Assembly (NCBI GenBank): GCA_942159475.1
Contig: OW804098.1
Span: 7,292,383-7,356,382, forward strand
From: Sthenelais limicola
Lineage: Eukaryota > Annelida > Polychaeta > Phyllodocida > Sigalionidae
Direction of reading: 5' to 3'
DNA length: 64,000 nt
Under the pieces are notes generated by a model. That model worked only from the letters and a program-made list of their open reading frames with translations. It had not been told where the DNA came from and searched no databases. Of this stretch, positions 20,938 through 31,789 are shown in pieces. The position numbers were made by a program, and so were the translations under genes. Each line of letters opens with the position of its first letter. Position 1 is the stretch's first letter.

Positions 20938-22223
20938 GTATTCAGATTTCTAGGCTCAAATTTCAGATTCCCTTCAAACTGAGGGAAATCTTTCTCACTC
21001 AGACTACAAGGCCTATATAATCAAACTATATATGGCCAGAAAAAAGAATTTAGACATTAGAATAGCTCCAGACTATGTATTCAGATTTCTAGCCTCAAAT
21101 TTCAGATTCCCTTCAAACTGAGGGAAATCTTTCTCACTCAGACTACAAGGCCTATATATAATCAAACTATGGCCAGAAAAAAGAATTTAGACATTAGAAT
21201 AGCTCCAGACTTTGTATTCAGATTTCTAGCCTCAAATTTCAGATTCCCTTCAAACTGAGGGAAATCTTTCTCACTCAGACTACAAGGCCTATATATAATC
21301 AAACTATGGCCAGAAAAAAGAATTTAGACATTAGAATAGCTCCAGACTTTGTATTCAGATTTCTTGCCTCAAATTTCAGATTCCCTTCAAACTGAGGGAA
21401 ATCTTTCTCACTCAGACTACAAGGCCTATATAATCAAACTATGGCCAGAAAAAAGAATTTAGACATTAGAATAGCTCCAGACTTTGTATTCAGATTTCTA
21501 GCCTCAAATTTCAGATTCCCTTCAAACTGAGGGAAATCTTTCTCACTCAGACTACAAGGCCTATATAATCAAACTATGGCCAGAAAAAAGAATTTAGACA
21601 TTAGAATAGCTCCAGACTTTGTATTCAGATTTCTAGCCTCAAATTTCAGATTCCCTTCAAACTGAGGGAAATCTTTCTCACTCAGACTACAAGGCCTATA
21701 TAATCAAACTATGGCCAGAAAAAAGAATTTAGACATTGGAATAGCTCCAGACTTTGTATTCAGATTTCTAGCCTCAAATTTCAGATTCCCTTCAAACTGA
21801 GGGAAATCTTTCTCACTCAGACTACAAGGCCTATATAATCAAACTATGGCCAGAAAAAAGAATTTAGACATTGGAATAGCTCCAGACTTTGTATTCAGAT
21901 TTCTAGCCTCAAATTTCAGATTCCCTTCAAACTGAGGGAAATCTTTCTCACTCAGACTACAAGGCCTATATAATCAAACTATGGCCAGAAAAAAGAATTT
22001 AGACATTGGAATAGCTCCAGACTTTGTATTCAGATTTCTAGCCTCAAATTTCAGATTCCCTTCAAACTGAGGGAAATCTTTCTCACTCAGACTACAAGGC
22101 CTATATAATCAAACTATGGCCAGAAAAAAGAATTTAGACATTAGAATAGCTCCAGACTTTGTATTCAGATTTCTAGCCTCAAATTTCTGATTCCCTTCAA
22201 ACTGAGGGAAATCTTTCTCACTC
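20938..22223. repeat. 135-bp satellite array, ten copies
   Basis: Units begin with GTATTCAGATTTCT at 20938, 21077, 21214, 21351, 21486, 21621, 21756, 21891, 22026 and 22161 (last one partial). Spacing settles at exactly 135 bp from the fourth copy on; earlier copies differ by extra TA pairs in a 'ctatataatc' stretch. Every unit contains an inverted repeat GATTCCCT...AGGGAAATC able to form a hairpin. Copies are almost identical, so the array was homogenised or amplified recently. Confidence 0.95.
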
Positions 22224-22755
22224 TTCTTTCTCACTTTTCACTTTTCTTAAGGAGAGTTCGGGCCGGCCCTATAATTGCTAAAAGTAATTGCCAATGGGTA
22301 GAAGATTACGTACCTGATTCTATAGTTCCCATAAGATAGGGACAATTTGTTTGAAGTGTGTTGGAAATGTTATTTGTATTTATGTTAATGTCCTGTCAAC
22401 CTTTGGACCCATGAGTTGCTCAAGTTGCTTAATTGTTGCGATCAACGATGAAAACATGCAGCTGTTTTAATAATACACAACACCCCACTCGTCCCTTAAG
22501 AATTCCTTTATTTTCGAAATCACATGTTTTTTTGGGAAATAGTTGTGTAAAGACCCATCAGCCAGCTATATATGCCTATAGCTATATATGGGACCGATAT
22601 ACACAAGCCAGCTATATAGCTGCATTTAGCCACGGATCATTGCAACGACCGACAATTAGTGGAGCAAAAGGTTGACAGGGCATTACCAAATAGTATTAGA
22701 ATTTCACTGCTTTAAAGTGCGTCTTATGGGAAGTATAGAATCCCGTATTTTATAC
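22224..22755. other. Spacer between satellite and MITE copy 2
   Basis: No gene supported. It contains several 'agctatata' runs around 22565-22620. The frame at 22433-22675 has no recognisable content. Confidence 0.4.
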
Positions 22756-22893
22756 CAGTCAGGTTCAGAAGGCATTTGTGGTCACCTAAGTTTCAGGGAG
22801 TCATTAACACTTTAGCCTTAGTCTTAGCCTTGCGGTTAAGCTTAATTATCGCTGGATGTGGAATCGAGGAATGTAGGTGTCTGGACCTAACTG
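22756..22893 (+). mobile_element. MITE family A, copy 2
   Basis: A 138-bp copy with both terminal repeats. It carries a 4-bp A/T insertion ('cttaattatcg' against 'cttatcg' in the others). It is the only copy without a visible 4-bp target duplication (ATAC left, AATT right), so one edge may have been altered. Confidence 0.85.
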
Positions 22894-24008
22894 AATTAAA
22901 GGTGTTGCATAAATTTGGTCAACTTTGACTGGCATCCCTCGAGTATATGTATATTTAATGGGCGGATCGAGGTGGAAGATCTGTTGGCAGATCGGCTCCT
23001 GTCCATTTCATTTAATTGTACTGATCAAGTTTAATACAAATGTTTATATATAGTCAAAGTACAAGTGCAAATTGTTTTCTCTACATTGAATTGCAATTAA
23101 AGAATTGTTTAATGTTTAATAGTCTTAGTTAAATTCGAGCAAGTCAGTTTAAAGTGTAGAGATTTTATTTGTCTGAAGAATATTTGCAATTGTGATGGCA
23201 GAGTGCATGGCCCATATTACGCATCACCCGCTGGAAATTCCCTAAGATTTGCCATTACTTCATCTTGGACCGCCGTGACATTGTTCTATCCCTATAAAAT
23301 GTCAACGGCTATAATTCCTTCCTTGGTCAACCGGCCGGCTAGTTATAAGTAGCTTGACTGAAGACTATAGGTGCATACATAGGCTGCATAAAATTCTGTG
23401 TCGGCAGGAAATTCTGTGTCGGTAGCTCCATTCATTAATTAATGGATACAACAGGCGGTGCAGTGTGTCATCGATCGCCAGTTAGCTCGATACATAACCG
23501 CTCCCTTTACCGATGCTGCATGCGTGGCATGGCGGTAATTGCCTCACTAATTAATGCCGAACAGGAACTATAGAGATATGCTTATCACGCTAGCTAGCAG
23601 AACTCTAGTTTGGCCGTTGGACGCAACATATACAAATATATGTTTGACAAACAACTTAACTGAAATGTTGGACTTTTATGGTCACAGATATCTATAGCTG
23701 TTAGTGTATGCATGGGCCAAACATAAGTTGATTAGTTCAGTCGTTACATTTCGGTATGTAAAGCCAAACAACAGATGAACGCAAAGACCAATTAGCTATA
23801 GCCGGGGCACTTCAATTGCATACAAATTGTATTAGCATCAATCAAACATAGATTAACGCATCTTATAATTTGAAAATATAGATACGTACATCGACTTTTT
23901 ATAATTAATTGTCTACTTCATAGGAAAGTCGTATATATGAATAATTAGAGATCGAGATGCAATGCAACTTTGTGACTTAGGATGTGTGGCGTGAGCACAC
24001 TCCTCAGA
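22894..24008. other. Gene-free AT-rich spacer
   Basis: No coding region, RNA gene or long repeat found. A duplicated 'aaattctgtgtcgg' pair lies near 23392-23420, and 'gctagctag' runs near 23590. Confidence 0.4.
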
Positions 24009-24154
24009 CAGTCAGGTTCAGAAGGCAGTTAATTGTGGTCACCTAAGTTTCAGGGAGTCATTAACTCTTTATTAGCCTTAGTCTTAGCCTTAAATTGCGG
24101 TTAAGCTTATCGCTGGATGTGGAATCGAGGAATGTAGGTGTCTGGACCAAACTG
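24009..24154 (+). mobile_element. MITE family A, copy 3
   Basis: A 146-bp copy flanked by the 4-bp duplication CAGA (24005-24008 and 24155-24158). It is longer than the others because of three small A/T insertions of 4, 3 and 5 bp at TT/TTA sites. Confidence 0.9.
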
Positions 24155-25103
24155 CAGACACATATATACATGGAGACGGTTACATTGACATGGTGGGCGG
24201 GATTGGTTTAACCAGAGACTGATAGTGATCCATGCAGTCGTCATTGTGGCGAGTATGGGCTATGTGTGCTGATTAGAGAGATATGTATGACATATCATTA
24301 CTATCATATCATTAAAGTTTGTTTTGATTCTTGCCATAATTGTTTTTTGCTGACCTATTTTGTGTTTTGGAGTTTTTGGCTCTTGTTATATGTGTTGATG
24401 TCAAAAGAGCAAGATTAAAATGAAGTTGTTCACCAGTGTTATTATGAGATATGAGGGAGGTAGATCGAGGGAGAGGTTGGTTAGAAAAGTTATATATTTG
24501 AAAAATGAATGGGTACAATATTTGGTGATGCATAGCGAGTGGGGTGACTAAAAATATTATTTATACTGAAGACATATACTGATTATACTGAGGAACGTCA
24601 TATGATGATGCATGCAGGGATGCAATGGTTGGGTCATTATACGATCTATATATGACATGTACTGCATGCATGGGCCATATGTGTCTTTGTTTACTAACAT
24701 TGCATGCGCAGCCAATGTACTAATGGACATTTCATATGTGGGGCCTACATTTAATGGATAGATACAGTGCATGCCTATATATGATTGATTAATTGTATAT
24801 TAGTGGATAATCGAAATTATATTGTGTACATTGGCCACATACAGAAAGCCAACAGCTAGGCTGCCACAGCGAGTTCACAATTTAATTTGACCGTTAAATG
24901 GATATATATAGCGGGCATGCAAGGACACGCGGCCCGCTGCCATATCTCCTGACGCAGCCATTTCATCAATATATGAGACCTGCCAACAATCAAAGTCACT
25001 ATATCTATAGCTGCTTAATGTAACTCTAATGTCAGATATTAACGTTAAAGAGAGAAATATTGACAAATTTGATGTGCACATTGTCAGACACAAATGGATA
25101 TAT
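24155..25103. other. Gene-free spacer left of the complete transposon
   Basis: Nothing coding is supported. Its last 30 bases (25074-25103, 'gtgcacattgtcagacacaaa' and following) recur at 30738-30767. They represent the pre-insertion target of the transposon at 25104. Confidence 0.5.
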
Positions 25104-25732
25104 GTGAGGCGATTCATCAAAAAGAGTCCCATGTCGGCAACTTTCATTTTGAGATATAGGGCTCCAAAGGTGGTATAGGACTTTTTCGGTCGAAAACTTT
25201 TTTTCCCGTAATATTAATCTTTATTATGTTTTTTTTTAGACTGGAAAATATTTTGTACCAAAAACAATTATTTACGCTTCATAACGGCCGGTAAACATTT
25301 TCCTAACATGGTTGGATGGGTTTAAACAAAGGAGCCGAAGGCTATTTTTCACTAAATTCACTCGTACGCCGTGGACATTTGATCGTAGGGTACCCCAGCA
25401 CATTTGGTATCCTCGGAAAGCCGCGAATCTCCTCTAGCCAATGGGATTCTTCCCTTTTGAATCGCCGCGTAAGTAAACCAATCACAGAGCTCTCTCCAAG
25501 TGCATTCGGCGTAAACAATGGTTGCTAGGGTCGTCAAGGGAGCCCACGAGGGGTCGATACAGCCCTGTGATTGGTCCAGCCGCTCCGAAAGATCAACTTC
25601 CGGCTGACGCCATCTTCTAGCGTGGTCTTGGATTTGAATCGAAGCGACCAGTTATTCCTCGATTCCAGACGATACAAGACGTGTTTTACTCTCCAACAAA
25701 GTTTTAAATGGACCAAGGTTTATTATTTAAAC

Positions 25733-28700
25733 ATGGAAGCTGAGGCCACCGTCGCAGAAGCTCTTAATGGCATCGCTCGAGCCAATTTGGGAGGTGTTGT
25801 CGACAACGCCGAATGGCGTAACCTCATCGAAGAGTATTTTGTGTTCAACGAGGAAACAGAGACGGTGGAATCTGACTCAGATGGAGAACCAGACGTCCCT
25901 GATCAGCCTGAAACTCCAGAGACGAACGAAGAAGAAGTTGAGGAAGCATCAGAACCTATTCTTATTATTGATCACATGCAGGCAGTCGTGGACAAGGAAC
26001 GGGAAAAGTGCTCCACGTTTCGGTAAGTGTTGGTGCTCTGCAGCCATCTTTTCTATCGTGTGTGTTGACATGCTGGGGGACGCGATCTGAAAACTATGCT
26101 ATGTACATCCCTGGAAATCATTCCAAATCTATAATCCAATGCTGTTATATGTGCTAGATACCTTGTGGGTATATTTAGAGGTTCTAAAATTTAATTGGTG
26201 TATGTTTTAAGTCGCATGGTGTTGTTCGTGCGTGGGGAGTTTAAGGCCCTCGAGATCTGGGGAGTAGCTATTTACTTGGGACGTCTGAGATTCCTTACTC
26301 GTCTCGTGTGGAATGTAGGGTTAAAAATACATTGTTTGTTTGTGTCATTATGGGCAAATTAAAATCTAGGATTTTGTCCATTTCAGATGTAACTGCCGAT
26401 TGTTTAACGGCGGGCCATGCATAGACCAGTTCACTGTGGAACAGCGCATCTCTCATCGGTCGGAACATGACCAAATCCATCGAGGTAATTTCAAAATAAT
26501 GTTTTTCTCTATTGCCTCATTGCCCATACATGCCTGTATAATACTCATTCAGTATTTTAATCAGTATTTTAAGCTGTAGCTTGTTAAATAATGAGGACAC
26601 GTCCTACCCAATTACATAGGATAACTAATTACGTAGGATAACTGTAGGGACTCAGACTAAGATTGGTGTCGGTGATATTAGTCAGTCACAAATTCATTTT
26701 TACATTATTGTTATACTGTCGTTTCAGATGAGCTCGACATGGCACTCTTTGGCGTTTTCAATACTGTTACTGACAACAGTGATCGATGCAGTCCAACCAA
26801 GAAGGGGTGCCAGTGGAAGGGAGAGAGAAAACACCCAAAGAGCCACTACAGGATGCATAACAAGCCTATTTGCAAAGCTACCTTTAAATTCCTTTACAAG
26901 TGAGTGTTATCATGAATCTTGTGGTGCCCATTAATACTGAACATTAGATAGCTATTCATAATAACATGATTATTTGCTAAGAATCAATATTTTGGTATTG
27001 TCATTTTAAGATCCTGCATTATGTTCAATTTCTTCCTTTGTCAACGATTAAATTATTATTAATTATTTTTTCTATTTCTTTTCTCTCCCTTCACTTCTAG
27101 GATTAGCCAAAACTTGCTGACAGTTTTGCTAAAATCCTTCGCTGAGGATGGTCTGGTCACTCGTTCACGACAGGGTGGTGGTCACCGTGCTGTGAGGTCT
27201 TTGCCAATAGATGACCTGAAGAACACTATCAACTTCATCACATCTTATGCCGAAACACATGCTCTTGTCTTGCCAGGCAGAGTATCTTCTCACCACAGAG
27301 ACGACATCTTAATTCTCCCCTGCCGTTCTACAAAAGCTGAAGTTCATCGTCTTTACACACAAGCCATGCAAGAGACTGGCAATAGGGCTGTTGCCTACTC
27401 CACTTTTGGTCATTTATGGCGCAAGTATCTTCCTAAAATAGTCACAAGTCGTCCCATGACAGACCTCTGCTGGGAGTGCCAGCGTAATAACAGAGACATT
27501 TCCTGTAGTAGTAATTTACCTGATGTTGTGAAAGCTGCCAAGTTAAAGAAACAGCAGAAACATTTAGACAGTGTAACCGCCGAAAGAACTCTTTATCAGA
27601 AATTTTGTGCTGATGCAAAAGAAGCGTACAGAGACAATGGTGAACCCCCCCTTGGCAAACATGCCCCTTGCTCATGTGACATTCGAGTACATCTCAGTTT
27701 TGACTTTGCACAACAAGTGCATTTACCTTCTTACCCGATGCAACCAGGTCCCCTTTATTTTCTCACCCCGAGGAAGGTAGGCCTGTTCGGTATTTGCATG
27801 GAAGGAATGCCTAGACAAGTTAACTACCTTATAGATGAGAGCCATTGCACCAGTAAGGGGTCAAATGCAGTTATTTCTTATCTGAATCATTACTTTGAAA
27901 ACTATGGTCTGGGGGAGAAAGATTTAGATCTTAACTGTGACAATTGTAGTGGCCAGAACAAGAACCGGTATGTTTTGGCCTATTTGATGTGGCGTGTCCT
28001 TACTGGAAGGCACAGGTCTATTACACTTAACTTTTTGATTACTGGGCACACTAAGTTTGCCCCCGACTGGTGCTTTGGTCTCTTGAAAAAACAATTTCGT
28101 CGGGACAACGTTTCTTCTCTTCAGCAATTAAAAGCCAGTGTGCAGCGCAGTACGCCAGGGGGGGTCAACCAGGCCCAACTTGTAGGTGATGAAAGGGGTA
28201 CTGTTTTTGTTCCATTGTACGACTGGCAGGCATTCCTGTCACCTTTCTCCAAATCTTTTCCAGGTATCAAAGGGTATCATCATTTTGAATTTTCTAGTGA
28301 CAAACCTGGTGTTATTTCTTTCAGGCCATTTGTAGGCCCTGAAGATAGTGGTACTTTTAAAATGCTTACTGTTGATGTGGGTGATGTCCCTCAGGACAAC
28401 CCACCCATTGTACCTTCTCCTGGACTGTCTGCATACAGACAGTGGTATCTTTTTAATTCTATTCGTGATTTTTGTACCGAAGAAACCAAAGACATTATGT
28501 GCCCCAAACCAACTGTACCTGAAGAAGGGCCAGGGAGGGGGGGGGATGGCTACATTGTACAGGCTCCTGCAGTCGCCCCAGTAAGAGGTAGAGGGAGGGG
28601 AAGTGGAAGGGCTAGAGGAAGAGGGAGGGGTAGAGGAAGGGGAAGGGGAAGGGGAAGGGAGAGGGAATCTTCTTCTGATGAATCATTAGAATTAGGTGGT

Positions 28701-28955
28701 GATGAATCTTCTGAGGAGGAGGAGGAGGAGGAACCTCAAGAGGAACCTCAAGCTAGGGGTAGGGGTAGGGGTAGGGGTAGGGGTAGGGGTAGAGGAACAG
28801 TAAGGGGAAGGGGCAGGGTAAGGGAATCTTCAGAATCTTCTTCGGATGGGGAGGTTGCACCTCCTCCAGCAAAGAGAGGTAGGGGGAGGGGGAGGGGAAA
28901 TGTTGAGCAACGCCGGCCAGGGAGGGGTAGGGGTAGGGGTAGGGGTAGGGGCTGA
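25733..28955 (+). CDS. Transposase-like DDE protein with RG-rich tail, four exons
   Basis: Exons 25733-26022, 26387-26484, 26728-26899 and 27101-28955 have consensus GT-AG borders and matching phases, giving 804 residues. The acidic N-terminus (1-95) is followed by a Cys motif (FRCNCRLFNGGPC, about 96-107) and a helical region. A second Cys pair CWECQRN lies at about 310. The RNase H-like core then follows: LSFDFAQQVHLP (Asp at about 388), LDLNCDNCSGQNKNRYV (Asp at about 467) and LITGHTKFAPDWCFG (Asp at about 509). These three match the spacing of a D-D-D/E transposase core in a widespread invertebrate family marked by QNKN and GHT motifs. From about 681 the protein becomes Arg-Gly repeats, broken by Ser/Glu tracts, to the end. 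It sits inside inverted repeats, so it most likely mobilises this element. Exact superfamily unknown. Confidence 0.8.
28585..28954 (+). repeat. Purine minisatellite encoding the RG tail
   Basis: Tandem GGTAGGG, GGAAGG and TAGGGG units are read as Arg-Gly. Runs such as TAGGGG repeated five or more times (about 28755-28790 and 28923-28950) are typical of replication slippage within coding DNA. The interruptions encode Ser/Asp/Glu clusters. Confidence 0.8.
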
Positions 28956-29121
28956 CTGCTATTTCATTGATTTTATTACTGATTTTATTACTGATTTTAT
29001 TACTGGTGAATACTGTTGTACATTTTGTTTTGTTAGAATGAATAGGTGTGTTATCATGTATATATTGCAAGCACTGCACCAAAGAATTTTGTACAGAATT
29101 ATTATACTCGTGTTAACAGGG

Positions 29122-29127
29122 TAATAA
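29122..29127 (+). terminator. Polyadenylation signal AATAAA
   Basis: A canonical AATAAA lies about 170 bases after the stop of the transposase-like gene and well inside the right inverted repeat, a sensible place for transcript end. Confidence 0.5.
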
Positions 29128-29675
29128 AATAAAAAATATTAAATGAAATGCACTGATTTTTTTATATATTGTGGCCCTACTAGTCTATAATACCTGCCCC
29201 AAATCTGAGAAAAATCCAATCATATGAACTGGTCATTTTGCATGACGACGCGTCCGACATAAATCCCACAAAAGTCTCCTAGAAATGTATTTTGCCCAAA
29301 TTTCACCCAATCTTCATCGCGCGATAAAATGATAAGTTACTAAGTAAATGAACTGAATTTGGTATATGTTATGGCTATGGCAGTTAGTAAAGTGTGTCCC
29401 AAATTTCATAGAAATCGCTTGATAACAAATGCCCGTAACCAAGGATGGCGCGCCGAAGGTCACTCGCCGAACTTAAACAGGCTGTATCTCAGTTTCCGGC
29501 TCCTCCAGTAACCGCGTCCCTTAAATACTCACCGCAACCATAGAATTATACCCAATAGGCCTAAAATTAAGCTCTATACATCATTGGAAAGCTCTTTCCT
29601 GCTGCTTACCCATCCAATAGCTAACTCCAAAATCGATTTGGCCGACATGGGACTCATTTTGATGGAGCGGATCTC

Positions 29676-30790
29676 ATATAGTGTGTGACTGATATCGAGT
29701 GTATATGCAGCTGCATCAGCGATAGATCCAAACGATTTAATTTAGAGATATATATGTCATCCCGCGGAAGGCGGCGATGCAGTCCATCAATACCCAGACG
29801 ATAATAAGAGGGAATGAAAGTAGTTAGACTATATATATGATATTGTATACAAACATGCACTAACTAATAAACAATATCCGTATCTACTATATACACTTTT
29901 CCTGAAAACACCTACATAAAAGGATGTATGGAAATAGGATTGTATAACTCATGGAGGGTCGAAAAAGGTCAATATGCAGACGGAGATTAAAATAAATGAC
30001 GATTTTTTTATTAGATCATGCAGTAAGTTGATATAATTTCCTAACTTTTCAATTATATGCGATTTGGTGGAATGTATATGCATTATAGGTTATGTATTGG
30101 AGCAAGTATTGGTGGAATGTATATGCATTAGCTTTTGTATTGGAGCAATTAAGTATAAACGCAATTAATGCCCGACTCAATGCAACATACCAGACGATTA
30201 TTGTACTGAGAGACGCATATGCAGTGAGCACGCATGCAGTCACTCGCTCTGTACGGCTAATTAACGTCACCATGCAGGCAGGCACCCGCGCCGTTTTCAG
30301 GGGGACATGGGTCAAGTTAATTTAATGGGTGTTGGCAATTGTCAAAAAACAAGACAACACAACAAAAATTACACATTTCCATTGGAAAGTATATAGTATT
30401 GAAAAGTAAGATTTAGAAATGTACTCTAGCAGCAGCTATAGAGTTGGTGCTCAGAGTGGAATCTATAGTACGGATGCATCGAGGCCATGCACGTACATGA
30501 TATATGTGTGGTATATCGCTTCGACAAGGATATATATAGCTTGCATGGCCGCGTGATCCCGGCACTTCCCCCGGTCAATGGGGAATATCATATATATATG
30601 GAATCCAAAATGTAGGGGCATGTAGCTAGGGAATTGTCTAAAAGGAGGTATATATATAGACCCTTAGTCCGACAATTACAAGCCCCTCAGTCAAATATAG
30701 CACAAGTAGAAAATCCCATCATATGTTGTCATATATGTGCACATTGTCAGACACAAATGGATATATATGGTGTGACTGATATCCAGTGTA
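29676..30790. other. Spacer with a paralogous copy of the target site
   Basis: The sequence at 29682-29750 ('gtgtgactgatatcgagtg', then 'cagctgcat', then 'gatccaaacgatttaattta') is repeated at 30770-30985 around MITE copy 4. The stretch 30738-30790 is the empty-site version of the 25104-29675 insertion. Two copies of 'ggtggaatgtatatgcatta' lie at 30066 and 30110. No gene is supported (frames 30049-30315 and 30092-30325 overlap this repeat). Confidence 0.6.
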
Positions 30791-30927
30791 CAGTCAGGTT
30801 CAGAAGGCAGTTGTGGTCACCTAAGTTTCAGGGAGTCATTAACACTTTAGCCTTATAGTCTTAGCCTTGCGGTTAAGCTTATCGCTGGATGTGGAATCGA
30901 GGAATGTGGGGTGTCTGGACCTAACTG
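30791..30927 (+). mobile_element. MITE family A, copy 4, with empty site
   Basis: A 137-bp copy flanked by TGTA (30787-30790 and 30928-30931). The related sequence at 29682-29720 lacks the element and reads straight through 'gagtgtatatgcag', showing the site before insertion. One copy-specific 2-bp TA insertion is present. Confidence 0.93.
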
Positions 30928-30984
30928 TGTATGCAGCTACATGAGCCATAGATCCAAACGATTTAATTTAGAGATATTTAGAGA

Positions 30985-31580
30985 TATTTAGAGATAAGCT
31001 AGAAAGACTTCAGAACAGGGCTATATATTCGCATTATTTCGCATGCTGGGAAGTTTGACAGCGTGTCCGGAATAAGGTCATCCCTGGGGCTATACATACT
31101 ATACCCCTACAAGACCGTAGAGACCACCTCATTATGGGAATTATGCATAGCAGGTCCCAAGAACAACTCTCCCACAAGCCTGTTAACGCATCCCGCAAGC
31201 GCAAACATTTCAGTCACAAAATCAAATCACACACAACCTTACCCAAGGGGGAAACCCACAGAATTAAATGAACGTACATCCCATGACCACAGGAACTCCC
31301 CAGGACTGAAAGCAATATGGCAGACGATTAAAACACACTGCTACGGAAGGACAGAATAACTGATCCTATATATCATGTAGATTAACAACTATCATCTTTC
31401 CTTCTACACTAATAATTACCTTTACTTATGCACCACTCCTTTCATTCTATAGTAGTACGACTGCACCTAACAGCCGCTGGCGGAAAATCATGGACAATGC
31501 TAAATAATAGCCCCCGTGAGCCTTAAATTGTATATCCTTATCACTTATGGCTGTATAAATATGTTAAATAAAAAAAAATA
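30985..31580 (+). pseudogene. 3' fragment of a non-LTR retrotransposon
   Basis: The plus strand at about 30990 encodes LERLQNRAIYSHYF, typical of the region after the RT domain in CR1/jockey-type LINEs. The coding trace then runs through stops and frame changes to about 31360. It ends with a 3' untranslated part and an A-rich tail ('aaataaaaaaaaataaaaa' near 31567-31585). A 5'-truncated, decayed LINE insertion. Confidence 0.55.
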
Positions 31581-31789
31581 AAAATATATATGGTCAAATC
31601 CGGAAATTTTGTAACATTTTTGGTTTGTTTTACAAAAACACCCACAGTTTTTGCAAAATATGTCCGAACCTTGATTTTTTTCTTGCATTGTATACGAAAA
31701 TATGTATTATATAATGTTGGAAAATTTTATCACTGTAGTCCATGTCTTTAGTTATCAATTATAGCCCCTGATTCATGATATAAATAAGT

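Larger units (their letters stand above)
25104..29675 (+). mobile_element. Complete 4.6-kb DNA transposon
   Basis: The element has 24-bp terminal inverted repeats with one mismatch, sharing GAGTCCCATGTCGGC (25115-25138 and 29641-29664), and weaker inverted similarity out to TGAG at each edge. Its two outer flanks occur joined together at 30738-30790 without the 4.6-kb insert, so the insertion site is confirmed by a related empty site; an 'atata(t)' duplication at the edges is likely. It encloses one spliced gene in the plus direction, a transposase-like protein. The superfamily cannot be named from sequence alone. Confidence 0.85.

Noticed and set aside
20938..22223. Regular repeats considered as a CRISPR-like array
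   Set aside because: Whole 135-bp units are identical with no variable spacers, in a eukaryotic genome; it is a satellite.
28755..28790. TAGGGG repeats resembling telomere DNA
   Set aside because: They lie in frame inside a coding RG tail and mix with GGAAGG units; no terminal or subtelomeric context.
28753..29082. Minus-strand frame rich in PYPYPY
   Set aside because: Antisense of the Arg-Gly coding repeat.
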